A stretch of 64,000 nt of DNA from Bimuria novae-zelandiae CBS 107.79 (GCA_010015655.1 ML976674.1:566910-630909), one strand, 5' to 3'. Positions 31,880 through 43,324 are shown, counted from the first letter of the stretch. Notes: generated by a model not told the origin, from the sequence alone. Numbers and translations are program-made.

Positions 31880-34390
31880 AATGTTCTTTTTGGGCTCTTG
31901 AAGTTGTGCGTTCGAGTGCTGAGCATGGCAACGCAGGTCCTGAGTTTTTGCGCGCTCAGGTCGAGCCTGGCTGTGCGTTTTTATTTGCAACGGGCTGAAT
32001 GGAGCATAGATAGACCACATCAATCCCGATGGCATGGTGTCACGGGGTTAGAGCACAGCAAACAACACGCCAAAACAGGGCGCACGGGCATGACCCTCTA
32101 CGTGTATCGTGAGGAATTTGGGATGCTGAAGATCGCCTCTAGCAGCTCCTACAGTTGCCGTCGAGTTCGGGCGCTCCATCTATTATAAAGATTGAGCGTT
32201 CTCGATAGAGCTTTGCGCTCACTTTCTCTGGCTTTGTGGTTCGGGGCATCTAAGGACATATTTTTTATGCGTACTCAGCCCTGGTAATGGGTTTTCAGCG
32301 TATCTCGGAAGACCTCGAAGATCCTAGGGAACAAGATTTGCTAGAAGTACGTCGCTGCCAGCAGCATCGTGATACAGGTGTTTTTCCTCAGCACATTGCA
32401 AGTCTTCGGTTTCTCAGCCCGTGATAAATGTTTTGGGGGCGCTCTCATTGCAGAACCCTCATTCTCAGCGATAGTCTACGCTTGCATCGAAATGTCATGA
32501 ACAACACTTCCAGCGGTATAGCATCGCCTCAAGATGGCACAGACATCCGGCAATACAACGAATTAAACCTCCTTGGGTGACATGAGCCGCATGCCTGAGC
32601 GCGGGATGTAACGTGAGGCAAGAATTTGCCGACGTTGCAGTCCAAAACTTGCCTCACAGCGGAGAATGCGGCTGTTTACAGCACAGTCATCCCGGTGAGG
32701 CCCTTACCATAATATGCAGGAAACATGGGGGAAAACGCCCTGTATGTCCTTGCTTGTGTACAACAAAGATCGACTATGCCCCCCACACGGAAACGAACTT
32801 CATCATCCAGGCGTGGGCGAAGGAACTTCACAGCAGGAACTTTTTTGGTGCGTAGGTGTAAGCAATTTCCAGAGCAATCACAGTGGTACAGCACCTCGGG
32901 AGGATTTTCAAATTGATATCACAATGTTTAAGCTAGCGCTCAAGTCTCAGCACAGATCTGTATAGGGCGAGGCATCAAGCGGTGAAGCCTCCGGAAGATC
33001 GCTTTGAACAGATGAACTAGCCTGATAGCACGGTGATGTTATTCTCAATAACTCGACAACAACCTAGTAGACGATGACGATTCGAGCTGTATACGCGGGT
33101 ATCACAGGTCACGCGCTGTCGGCTTCGATGTAGCCACCCGTCGATCTAGTCCCAGGTACATGGACACAATCGGACGGGGAAATCGATCCGATGTATCTTC
33201 GGAATGCGACGCATGCAGAGAAACGATCTGAGAACGGATGCGTGGTGAGGGTAGACAAGTCGACGTTGACTGTGCCCCATAAATCGGCAAGGGTTCATAG
33301 AACGATCTGCACGGGCCATGGATCGGATTCAGCCACCAACGAACCTTCCGAGCCTGACATCAAGCTTTCATCAGCATGGAAAAATTGCTCATCATGCCTT
33401 TCACAACACGGGGTCCAGGAGACGTGGTATAAGTACAATCCAGGGTTGTGTAGAGGGCGTTGAGATGATGTTCGGCACTTTGCACAGCTCTCCCGAAGAT
33501 TCCTCCCGCGCTAAGCTTCCGAACCCACACCACGCGACGCCTTCGTATAACAGCTGTATCTAAAACGGAGCGCTGCATACTCAGTGCCATATGACAGCTG
33601 ACCCCGCTGTATCACAATACCGGCTTCTGTGCGCCAATCTCCCCATATCAGATTCCTTGGCGAGCGCCCGAGTAAGGCTGTCCCCGTAGTCGTGTTACAC
33701 CACACAGGCTGCATCTTACTCAGAGGCAATCTGAACCTACGAACAACGGAATAGCGAGGGTTGCGTGGAATTTCGGGGAAGAACAGGTCTGTTCCCGTGC
33801 CGGACTGCGGCTCACCGCCTCTCCGTAATTCTAGACATCACGAGGGTGGTCTTTGGGCTTCAGCATAGGAGAGCGCATTTTGGCTAAAGCAGGACGTGCT
33901 GTTGATCATCAGCATAAGACTGCAGGGGCAAGGGAGGCTTTTTGCTGCGTTCAAGCGGGCTGTATGGTCGTTGATATTCGGCATTTGCGCGCGCTGCGTA
34001 TGCTCCCAGTTCACCGAGAACATCCTCCCCAGCAACAGCGTAAAAGTCAACGCCTTCTGTTTCCTTCGCTCCTCTCACCGTCTCGCTTCTCGCGTCCAAC
34101 AGCCGCAACTCCGTCACCTTCCGCTCATAGCATGACCAAATCGTGTACGCTGAAGCTCTCTCATCCACATTTTGCTCCCGCGCTTTAACGGCTCGCTGCC
34201 TACCGGATCTGCCTACGTGCTTTGCGACCTCATAAACACGCCGGTTGCCTACCTCCGTCACGGAAACACACATTCAATATCAGCGAAAGCGACGCGACCG
34301 CTCTATATCAACCCTCCGCTCCGCACAGGGCCGCACCTCCAAACGACCTTCAGGGACCTCAGCTTCAGCCAACATCACAATCTCAACCGC
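31880..34390. other. Gene-free interval before Rmp1
   Basis: No supportable coding sequence. The segment 34120-34394 is the likely promoter and CT/CA-rich leader of the Rmp1 gene. Confidence 0.4.
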
Positions 34391-34394
34391 AAAC

Positions 34395-35008
34395 ATGCCA
34401 GCTACCACGATTCCGCCGCTTCCCTTCTCCGCCGAAGAAGTCCTCAACGCTCCCGACAAGGACAAGGCGCAACTCAAAGACATCTACGAGCTCCTCGACA
34501 AGCTCTTCACGCGCAACCGCAACCAGCACCGGCGCAACCACTGGTTCAAGTCGCTCTGGCAGTTCCGCAAGGAAATGCGCCTGCTCATCGAGGCGATCGA
34601 GCACAAGAAGAAAAAGTGGGCCGCCGAGCAGATTGCGCACCGTCTGCAGTACTGGGACGAGAAGTGCATCCACCAGTGGTACCTGTAAGTGTTTCCGCTC
34701 CATTTCTAAACAATAATATATGTTGGTGGACAAAGCTGATGTTTTGAAGGCACTTCACGCAGCTCGTTGCTGTGGGCCCGTTTGCGGTGCTGGGCCTGGC
34801 CCTGATGGCGAGCGTGGCGCGCGTGTGCCGGATCACGGGGATCACGGCGGTGTACGAGGAGATGGCGTCGGATGATGTGAAGGGGGTGTTGACGGCGGTG
34901 GATGAGGGATTGCTGGCCGATGAGTACGGCGGCATGATGGATGTGGACGAGTCGCAGTGGGAGGAGTGGGAGGAGGGTGTGCCAGTGGAGAGGGAGGAGT
35001 ACGAGTAG
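34395..35008 (+). CDS. RMP1: Ribonuclease MRP protein subunit Rmp1-like, 182 aa, two exons
   Basis: Exons are 34395-34684 and 34750-35008; the 65-nt intron starts GTAAGT, ends GAAG and is phase 2. The start is at MPATTIPPLPFSAEEVL; the longer frame upstream is leader. Residues about 25-60 carry the signature helix-rich motif of the Rmp1 family: LLDKLFTRNRNQHRRNHWFK then SLWQFRKEMRLLIEA. Exon 2 begins HFTQLVAVGPFAVLGLALMA and continues SVARVCRITG, also typical of the family. Rmp1 is the protein specific to RNase MRP (not RNase P), which processes pre-rRNA at site A3 and degrades certain mRNAs. The C-terminus is a short acidic tail (DVDESQWEEWEEG). It converges on the hydrolase gene, with 319 bp between stops. 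Confidence 0.78.
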
Positions 35009-35327
35009 ATTTGTCTTCGTTTTGTACGAGTAGTCATGTGCACGAAAAGCAAGGGTAATTGGGCGGTTAATCAAGGAGTTATCTGTTTCGGATTTGTTCT
35101 TGTCTTGTGTGACCAAATGCTCCCGTGAGGATATTGCATTTCCTCTGGTTTTAGTCATACTGTGAATGCCTTTGCATTACTTCGAGGGCTGTTCTCGATG
35201 CCCGGGTTTCTCATAGGGAGGCTACGGTTGCTTCATACCATGTGTTACCCCAGGATACCCAATACATCGCCCGCCATCGCGCAGCCTGCATCCCATAACC
35301 CCCACCACCATGTCCACCCAGGCCTAC

Positions 35328-36296
35328 CTATCCCTCCTCATCCCCTCCAATGTAAACATCCACGTCTCCACCCTCGCCACCCGCCCACTCCACCACCATC
35401 CTCCCAGCCTCCTCACCCACCCTCTTCTCCTCCGCCACAGGCTTCACATGCATCCCATGATCGGCACCTCTTACCACTACCAACTTCGACCCCGCAGCCA
35501 TCTTCTGGCGGGTCTCCTCCAGCAAATCCAGCGGACACATAGCGTCCTTCTCGCCAATAACGAACAGCACGCGTACCGAAGCCGGCAAATCCAGTAAAAT
35601 CTGATCCCGGATGTCGTTCCTCGGACCTTTCAGCGGGTACGATGCAAGCACGAGGCTGACTTCACGCGACGGGTTGGACGCGAGGACCTCGGTGGCTGCT
35701 ATGACGGCGGCGCGGGCGCCCATGCTGCGGCCACCGAGGAGGAGCGGGTCGCTATTGGGAGATGAGAGGTGCGAAATGCATGCGTGGAAACCTTTGACAC
35801 GTGCGCTGAGGTTCATGGAGCCGTGGAAGGCGAGGATCGGGCCGCGCGTGGAGAAGCCGGTGCAGAAGTGCACTACTGCTGGGGCGGAGAGGGTGCCGCC
35901 TGCGCCGTGGGTGAAGATGAGTGTTGGGGTGGTGCGCTTGGGTTTGGAGGGAGTGGTGTATTGATGGCATGTGATGGGTTTCGCTAATGAGCCGTGCTCG
36001 ATGGTGAGGGTCGTTGGGGCGGTCGGCACGGAAGGTGAGTCGTCATCTTTGGAGTCATTGGAGTTTGCAGACGTCTTTTTGGAGTCACTGGGTTTTTTCG
36101 GCGACTTCTTGGGCTTTGGCGATGCGGGTTTCGTCACTGGCTTTTTGGGCCTAGAGGGTTTCGCGACCTCGTCCTGGGGCCTCTGGGCCGTGGCTACTTT
36201 CGCTGGTGCTGTTACTTTTGATGCAGACCTAGTAATACGTCTCTTAGAATCAGGCGCGTCCTCTGGCTCGGCAGCTTTGCGTCGTTTGGGAGGCAT
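35328..36296 (-). CDS. Alpha/beta-hydrolase (Tex30/KANL3-like), 322 aa
   Basis: Start at ATG 36296 (MPPKRRKAAEPEDAP); the open frame extends further but that part is upstream leader. Residues 1-90 are a Lys/Pro/Ser-rich basic tail (SPKPKKSPKKPSDSKK) that looks nuclear-targeted and disordered. Residues about 95-322 are an alpha/beta-hydrolase core: oxyanion region FTHGAGG (128-134), nucleophile elbow GGRSMGAR with Ser191, acid in GEKDAMCP (Asp251), and His280 in GADHGMH. This arrangement matches the Tex30/KANL3-type hydrolase family, whose substrates are mostly unknown. The triad is complete, so catalysis is plausible. Single exon, convergent with Rmp1. Confidence 0.85.
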   Translation of the reverse strand: MPPKRRKAAEPEDAPDSKRRITRSASKVTAPAKVATAQRPQDEVAKPSRPKKPVTKPASPKPKKSPKKPSDSKKTSANSNDSKDDDSPSVPTAPTTLTIEHGSLAKPITCHQYTTPSKPKRTTPTLIFTHGAGGTLSAPAVVHFCTGFSTRGPILAFHGSMNLSARVKGFHACISHLSSPNSDPLLLGGRSMGARAAVIAATEVLASNPSREVSLVLASYPLKGPRNDIRDQILLDLPASVRVLFVIGEKDAMCPLDLLEETRQKMAAGSKLVVVRGADHGMHVKPVAEEKRVGEEAGRMVVEWAGGEGGDVDVYIGGDEEG

Positions 36297-36771
36297 ATTG
36301 CAGGATCGGGTAGGTTGCCGGTATTGTGCTGTTGACGAATCGTGACCTTTAGGACCGAAAATGTGAAGTGTGAGGGTCGATCTAAAAGAATTTGCGATCT
36401 GTAGAGTGGTCCATTCGATGAGTAGTCTTCGCGTTGCAAAGGTGATGACGCCACTAGCGCCGGCTCGCAGGTGTGAGTCTTTGCCGGCTGGAGCTCGGTT
36501 CTTGCTTCCCAGCCACCTCCACGACAACGCCAGAAAGGTTATCATTCATCAATCCTACATCAACAGACGACCTGCTTCGTCGGGCCGAAAGTTATCTTAT
36601 AGAGAATTTGGCCAAAGGGCTACGCTAAAGCTTGAGAGCGATACACATGCCTTCTTTTGTCATATAGCAATCCGAAGGAAATCACGGTCGGTACTCTCCG
36701 CGTTCCAAGACAGGCATGATCTCAAACAATGTTCTGATTTCAATCTCAGCAACGAATTCCAATGAAGCAAA

Positions 36772-37563
36772 TTATCGAGCAGAGCTATGCCTAATCCTCC
36801 ACATTTTCTTGCCCTCCTCTTCAATATACTTCACGAAATCATCCTTTCTGCTGTCATACCTATCCTCATTATCAATATTAGACCTCCCGGCGTCGTAGCG
36901 AAGATAATTAGTCATGGTTGCCAGCAATGCTCTGGTATGTTTCTCCCAATCCTCTGATCCTAGATCAAGCCAATGTCCTTCCTCATTCAAGACCTGCTAC
37001 AAGCTCGCTATGCAATCTTTGCTCTTGTCTATGGAATAGCTTTGCAATGCGGATGGATAGGTAAATGCCTTTAACAGCTTCTGTTCGCCTTCGATCCTCT
37101 CGCCGTCTTCATTTTCCAGGTCTAAATAGTTCAAACAACACCAAGCATCTTTCACATCTTTATACATTTCGTTCCATTCTGGTTTCGGCCTCCATATTTC
37201 GGCGTAGTTTGGCGGCCATACTACTGCTTGCAGTGCTAGCTGGTGTCCGTACACCCCGCATAAAATATCTAAACGGAACTTCTCCTGGTGAGGATCCGGT
37301 TCTTTCTCCCATTTAAAATACTTCTGCCAGAGTCGTCTTGAGAGTTCCACTAGGTGTGCACTGTTCTCGGATCCTTCTTTCAAAAGTCTTTCCACCCGGT
37401 CCTCGTCTTGAACGACCTTCCATAGGTCGCTTTTCTCATTAGTAAATGTTCGCAGTTCTTCCGTATTTTTATCGTTATAAGCATACCAAGCATCTTTAAG
37501 CTTTTCGTACAGGAACTCGAAAGTTCTCTTGTCAAGCTTCGGTATATCCGATATTTTCGACAT
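36772..37563 (-). pseudogene. Unknown protein gene interrupted by one in-frame TAG
   Basis: From ATG 37563 (MSKISDIPKLDKRTFEFLYE) the frame runs 188 codons to a TAG at 36999-36997. It then stays open in the same frame for a further 74 codons to 36772. Both parts look equally protein-like: Trp/Tyr-rich, charged helices (WKVVQDEDRVERLLKEGS; WQKYFKWEKEPDPHQEK; then after the TAG HWLDLGSEDWEKHTRALLA and KYIEEEGKKMWRIRHSS). No GT-AG intron that would remove the TAG keeps the frame. It may be a recent nonsense mutation, a readthrough gene, or simply a 188-aa protein. AT-richer than the hydrolase next to it. Family not recognised. Confidence 0.6.
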
Positions 37564-37950
37564 ATTGAAAGCTTGCTGTAGGTAGCTGAAGGGATGTTTG
37601 TCCGTCGAGAGAGTATTGCGGCAGGATGAAATTGATAGAAGGAGAACGAGACACCGAAGACACGGCCGTGGGTTTTGTAGTCTGGGAACACCGTGTTTCA
37701 AAACGTGCGGTGCACCAACGGAGGCGAAGAGGCGGCTTCGATGAGTGTGCTATTGTAACAGCTAATTATGATTCGCACTTTAACACGGCGTGCAATGTTC
37801 CCTTTCTGACTCTTAAAGATGTCTCATGGACATTCCTTAGGCAACAACGTTCGAGGGATCACGTATAGGACTTTTAAAAGCATAGGGGATCGGTTGCGGA
37901 CAAAGGTTCCTAGTATCAAAGGAATCCGTACTAATTACACCTACCGGACA

Positions 37951-38146
37951 TCGCTACAGTAGTCACCAGTATCGGTTTCCGGTTCCTGCACTTCGGTTAT
38001 TCTGAGCACACAGCCGCACAGAATGGCGCTTACTAGATATGAGCTAGCGCTTTACAGAGGGTGTATGTGGCTTAGAAAGTGGCGATATCGCGAGGTGTGC
38101 CACATGTACGTCTACCCACTCGTTATCACGCATTTCGAAACATCTA
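37951..38146 (+). repeat. Left inverted repeat of the HET unit
   Basis: Outer end near TCGCTACAGTAGTCACCAG, inner end near CATTTCGAAACATCT. Pairs with 39841-40045. Confidence 0.75.
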
Positions 38147-38530
38147 CAAGGTCATGACCGAAGTGAGTCGGCTACCCTCCCTGGTAACGTGATCGAAGCG
38201 TTCGTCTGCTTTTCAAGAAATCAGTATATTGAGTGTGCTAGTCGTTCGCAAATCCGCCGCTGCAACACCGTCGTAACTGCGCAACACACACTGTGGCTGT
38301 GCAATCAGCCGCGCCGCATCCCAAGACGAGCTTGGGCCAACTCCCTCCCCGCCCCAGGAGAGTTGGCAAGGTGCAGTAGAAGCAGCGCACCGCGCTGTCT
38401 CGCTTCCAGACGCGATTACTCGGTATAATGCAGCATTGTATCTTCTCGTATACTCGCTAACATTGATAGCTAGGACTTACATTAATATTCTTGCGCATCC
38501 AAGCGAGCTGCCGTCCACCTCTACGAGATA

Positions 38531-39680
38531 ATGCGTCTCTTGAAGCGTAGCGACACTGGCGGGTTCAGCCTTACAAAAGACTTGGTGGGCGACGATACGA
38601 TCCCTTCCTATGCGATTCTCTCTCATACTTGGGACGAAGGTCAGGAGATCACCTTCCAAGAATTAAGGGATGGCATTGGAAAGGACAGGACCGGATACAA
38701 CAAGATCCGGTTCTGCGGAGAACAGGCCGAGCGTCACGGCTTGCAACACTTTTGGGTGGACACCTGCTGCATCGACAAATCAAGTTACGTAGAACTTCAG
38801 GATGCTATTAACTCTATGTTTAGCTGGTACCATAATGCGGCGAAATGCTACGTCTATCTATCTGACGTTTCGGAAACGGAACAGAAAGCAAGCAATGGAA
38901 TGACTGAGTTAACTTGGGAGTCGGCCTTTCGGAAAAGCAGATGGTTTACACGGGGTTGGACCCTTCAAGAGCTTCTTGCCCCGCGTTCGGTCGAATTTTT
39001 CTCCCGGGAAGGCAAGAAATTAGGAGACAAGAGAACCCTTGAGCGACAAATTCATGAGATAACGCGTATTGCGGTCCAGGGCCTTCGAAATCAACCTCTG
39101 CATGAGTTTGAGGTCACAGAGCGATTATCGTGGGCGACAAGCCGCCAGACCAAGCGCCCAGAAGACAAAGCGTACTCGCTACTAGGTATATTCGGTATTT
39201 GTATGCCTTCCAACTATGGCGAAGGGGAAAACAATGCGTTCAGGCGGCTCCAGGAGGAGCTCAGCAAAGTCTCCAATGACGAGTGGGTCCTGGCTCCAGC
39301 AGCTATGGTGGCAGAGAGAAAATTGGCAGATGAGCGTATGGGGTACAGTCTCGGTGAAATCTCCTGGATGAACATTATGAGGAGGCGCAAGAGAGATAAA
39401 TGTTGTTTTAACTGTGGCAATGGGAGCCATTGGGAAGGTAACTGTCAAGAGAGGTGCGGTAAATGTTAGGCTTTCACTTCAGTTGTATAAATATAATTAC
39501 TAACATTGCAAGGTCTTTATCGGAAACATACATCGTCTTGGTGTGAACACGAAGTACGTTGCAAGAAATGTAAGCCTTCTTTAGTGCAATACATATTTCG
39601 TTGCTAACACCTTTTAATGAGCAGGCTATCAGCAAGGACATGTATCTGAGGATTGCCAAATCGGAAGTAACACCTATTAA
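38531..39680 (+). CDS. HET-domain protein with three C-terminal CCHC zinc knuckles, 348 aa
   Basis: Exons: 38531-39464, 39513-39569 and 39625-39680. Introns of 48 and 55 nt, both phase 1, have CTAAC branch sites. The N-terminal half is a complete HET domain: YAILSHTWDEGQEITFQEL (27-45), GLQHFWVDTCCIDKS (70-84), then RWFTRGWTLQELLAPRSVEF (137-156). A typical HET-associated segment follows (RPEDKAYSLLGIFGICMP). The C-terminus holds three exact C-x2-C-x4-H-x4-C knuckles at 292-305, 309-322 and 328-341. The first donor is GTTAGG and not the nearby GTAAAT, because only this choice gives the second perfect knuckle. HET domains trigger incompatibility cell death; zinc knuckles usually bind single-stranded nucleic acid. 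The combination suggests a nucleic-acid-sensing allorecognition or defence protein (inference). Confidence 0.88.
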
Positions 39681-39840
39681 TGCTAGATATGGCAACTCGA
39701 GGACTCTTAGTAACGGATAGCAACGATATGTGACTAGTATCTCATATATCTCAGTTCTTTTATGTCCCCATTAAAATAGATCGAGTGGTACATTATATCA
39801 CCACGACTAGACAGTGGACCCACTCCGGCCACGACCTTAT

Positions 39841-40045
39841 AGGTGTTTCGAAATACGTAAATAATAAGTAGGTAACGTTAGTGGTACTTGTGGCACAGCT
39901 TATAATATCGCCACTTCCTGACACATACTATCCCCGCGGAGCGCTACCGTAATACTTATCTAGTAAGCGCCTTTCTAAGCAGCCGTGCGCTTAGAATAAC
40001 CAAAGTGCAGGAACCGGAAACCGGTTCTGGTCACCACTATAGCGA
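39841..40045 (-). repeat. Right inverted repeat of the HET unit
   Basis: Inverted partner of 37951-38146. It holds the block ending GGTCACCACTATAGCGA at its outer end and AGGTGTTTCGAAATAC at its inner end. Confidence 0.75.
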
Positions 40046-41462
40046 ATGGCAACACGCACCAGCGTGACTCAATCGTTATTGTTTTCTGGTCTTCCACGCT
40101 AAATGGGATTCTCGAATTCCACAGAGTGCATCGAAGGGCGTTCACCCGCTTCCACGGGTCTTGATTCCCTGCATAGTGAACAAACCATACCTGCGAAGTC
40201 AGTGCTTTAAGTGTTGTACTACGGTGCTCTGGGATGACTTAGCTTGTTCTTGTGTTTCCAGATCCAAACGCTTTATCGCTCCTTACAGGCGGTGAAGCAA
40301 CATTGTTAGAAGGCGGTGTAGAATTGCGGGTCAACCAGTTGCATTCGAAGTGGACCACGAGGTCGTAGACTTGAATGTTTTAGAACTGGTGGAATACTCC
40401 AGCTCCATTTGAAGTTTCTCCTCTATTACACACCCCCGCGGTTTTGCGCAGACCCGATAAACGGAAAACTGGCTCTTTGTATTGCCTTGCGGCACGGACA
40501 AACTTCACAATCAGTGCCACGTTCGGGAGACATGCGACTCCCTGCCCTGGATCTAAGAAAAAGACAAACTGAATAACTCAAGGACGGTTTGGCTCTGAAA
40601 GATTCCCTGTCGTACAAGCCCTCACATAGACCTGCAAAGTTACAAAGCCTTACATAGTTACCCGAAGAACAGGCCGCATCGTGATTGATACAAAGCCCGC
40701 ATTCACCACATGTGCGGGGCGCGGCTTCTCCACGACTCATTCTAACCTCCCCATCACCGCTGCACCTCTATAGATATGGATTTATTACGCGCGCAGGGTT
40801 GTGTTGCTGGTATCGCGTTGTACGCGTAAGTCAAATGCCAGAGCACCCACGTCCAAAGACTCATTGATTTTTAGGCTCCGACTCTGAATGAATGTCCCAA
40901 AGACTAAAATACAAAGACTCATATTGTACCGCAACGTCCCTTGGCAGTAGGTATAAATATCTTTCTGGGTTGGCTTCCTTTCATTTCCTCCACAACCTAC
41001 GACAGCGACGAGAACCTTTTCCACTATACTATATTCATACATCATCGTTCACAAAGCACGCACATTTTGAAAAATGTCGCAAACAAAGCAAACAGGCTCC
41101 GTGGCCAAGGAATCATGCGATTGCGCGGCTTCTTCGGGATTCTGATTTTAAGCCTCTTAAGGGTCTGAGCGAAGCGGAGCAACAGCAATATTGTGCTTTG
41201 GTAAATAGCTGGCGGCTTTACAGCAGCTAGATACATCTCAATGGACTGAAATCCTTACTCAAAAAGATTGATCTGGGTCAAATTCATATCAACAATATTC
41301 CTGACCTTGTAGATTTACATTTGTAACGTCGAAAAGAGTGTTGAGGCAATCGTTGTTTTGATTGAGAAGCTACTCTATGGAGCTATATACTGTGTGGATC
41401 ACGTGCACAGGCCGCACGTACGCGGGTGGCCCAAGCTTCTATACTGAACCGTCACAACATTA
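40046..41462. other. Interval without a firm gene
   Basis: A Cys-rich open minus frame (40426-40740; CGECGLCINHDAACSSG) and a plus-strand stretch at about 41090-41230 (FKPLKGLSEAEQQQYCALVN) are protein-like but lack start, stop and splice support. Probably relics. Confidence 0.3.
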
Positions 41463-41814
41463 AACTCTATTTGTAGCCCTCAAAGATTCAGAAAAAGCTC
41501 GTCGCTATGACACCAAGTTATCAGTGGAACAATTTCTGAACAGATTTTCGAGCGGCTCATACGAAAAAGCAAAGGGCCGTCTTGCCCATACGCTTACAAT
41601 AGAGGAGTGGATGGAAAATATTTTTGAACTCGTTGAGAAGGTTCATCCCCTGGCAAAGCTACTTCCAGAGCTGCTGAGAGCGATATACTACACCATCGTC
41701 GAACAGTGGAACGATTGGCACGCGACATTAGGAAGTAGATTCCAAGTCGCGTCTGTCGGTTCTGGTGCCGATTCTGAAAGCCCGAGTCGATACCTTCGGT
41801 TTAAACATCCTTGA
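41463..41814 (+). pseudogene. Helical protein fragment, possibly an NLR N-terminal module
   Basis: Open plus frame reading LKDSEKARRYDTKLSVEQFL, then SYEKAKGRLAHTLTIEEWME and IFELVEKVHPLAKLLPELLR. The layout (amphipathic helices with a VHPLAKL turn) recalls the N-terminal helical modules of fungal STAND/NLR proteins such as the Goodbye-type domain, but this is only a resemblance. No NACHT or NB-ARC motif follows. The upstream ATG and splice structure are unclear. Confidence 0.35.
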
Positions 41815-41856
41815 AGGATTCACGAGAGTCGATCTCCTGTCTTTCTAGCAGCGATG

Positions 41857-42163
41857 CGTGGAGAGTTCTAAATCAAGCAATTGGGGGGAAACACCACAAG
41901 ATGACACAACTGCCGCTGTGGAGGCCTTCTTCATCAAGCTTTCTGTCGAATTGTACGAAGCAGCCCGGAAACACCTTGTAGATGATGTAGTGACAAGGGA
42001 GAACTGACGGAAAACTATACTGGATGCGGTGCGCATGGAATACGAGGATTGGCCACTTTGGCCCCCGACAGCGTTTGTACAGTGCACAAGTGCATCGATA
42101 GAGGAAATGGAAGACCATTGGAGTAAACACCTTGACGACTCAAAAATTCGCCGCCAGATTTGA
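41857..42163 (+). pseudogene. Broken paralogue of the gene at 57.5-58.1 kb
   Basis: Plus-strand codons give DDTTAAVEAFFIKLSVELYE and AARKHLVDDVVTREN, a TGA, and then RKTILDAVRMEYEDWPLWPP with DHWSKHLDD. This aligns along its length with the minus-strand gene at 57537-58087 (DDTTSTAVHIFFTQLAINLFE, AARERIESYIDTARAW, RENILSAIAADG, KLWPIWQ, DFWKKC). The stop codon shows it is inactivated. Family unknown. Confidence 0.6.
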
Positions 42164-43320
42164 AAGACGATGTCGAATCATCGTGGGTGCTTAGTGGAAC
42201 GACGCTCAGCAGCATCTGGTTGCCTAGCCAGCGGGCCGCCCATCGTATGGGCCTCTCAACGAGTCAGCACCTTTACGAGGCCAAGTAGATAATCAAGCAT
42301 TCGGGAAAATAGCTTTTAGGAGGAAGGAGTGTGCGGTAGGTTTCGCTGGGTATCACTACAGCCTGGAAATTGTACAAGACAAGTTCTTTTTGCATATTTG
42401 CACTCTCTTATTTCAAACAATTCAATATACTCTTGCTCTCAGAAATGGAAAACAGCCATACTAACGCATCAGAATATTCTCCTCCTTGAGCGTGCACATG
42501 CACAACCTAGAGTTAGACCTATGGCGGCACATCCTGAAACTTTGCATAGCAGCAATGCAATCCCTTCCGCAGGTCTGGCTTTAATTAAAGTAATCCATCC
42601 AAATCCGCTCAGACATTCACCAGTACCTTCCAAAAACCTCCTAAATTGTAAATCCGCCTCTGCTTCGAATGACACAGAATCCCAATTTCAACAAAGACTT
42701 ATACTAAACTATTTTGCTGTACAGAGGAAACGATTAAACGGCGTCCACCCAAGACTACGTTCGTAACATCTACCTCCGTTTCTTCGCCAGCTAACCTGCT
42801 ACTGTTCATCCCTCATTATCTATTCATACAAGCTCTCACTCTCGGATCCTCTAAAATGGTCTGCTTTTGCTTACCCTTCCTTTCGCATGTAAAACTCCGG
42901 CATAATCAACGCCTCAGTACGCTCGACACCTCCGTAAACAAAGCCTCGGGCTGGTCACCTTAGGCACGCGTGAGCACTAAGACTCTGACGCTACCCGAAT
43001 GGACCTCTTTCGCCATGATAGTCCCCGTCGTCATCAACGTCCCGAACGACCCCGCGATAAACAACTGCCTTCCTCAGCCCAGCCCGTACATCCCACACTC
43101 TCGCCCCTTCGTCCCACGTTCAACAGTTTGATCTCCTCGCCAGACTTTCCACCTTGCGACGACACAGAGCACTGCTGCAAGGTCGTACCTGTAGTAGCTC
43201 CTCCTCTCCCTCTCGTTCCTCTCACTCGAAAGACCGGAACGAGCTTTGTGCGCACATCGTACGTCAGCCGCGCGGAAGCGCGCCACTTCGACTCGCCTAC
43301 TCAAACGCAAGCTACTGTGC
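42164..43320. other. Interval without a supportable gene
   Basis: Only short open frames with no family signature. Confidence 0.35.
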
Positions 43321-43324
43321 TAGG

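Larger units (their letters stand above)
37951..40045. mobile_element. 2.1-kb unit with about 200-bp terminal inverted repeats carrying a HET gene
   Basis: The left arm 37951-38146 and right arm 39841-40045 are inverted copies of one another, about 75-80 percent identical by eye over their length. Shared blocks from the outer end inward: CGCTAYAGTRGT, ACCAG, CGGTTTCCGGTTCCTGCACT, GGTTATTCT, GGCGCTTACTAGATA, TAGCGCT, AAGTGGCGATAT, TGTGCCACA and ATTTCGAAACA. Between them lies only the HET gene; there is no transposase. No convincing target-site duplication is seen, so the unit could be a non-autonomous element or an inverted duplication around the gene. Confidence 0.65.

Noticed and set aside
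36990..37085. Intron removing the TAG in the 36772-37563 gene
   Set aside because: The only nearby donor (GTTAAAG) gives an out-of-frame join with every AG downstream of the stop that I tried.
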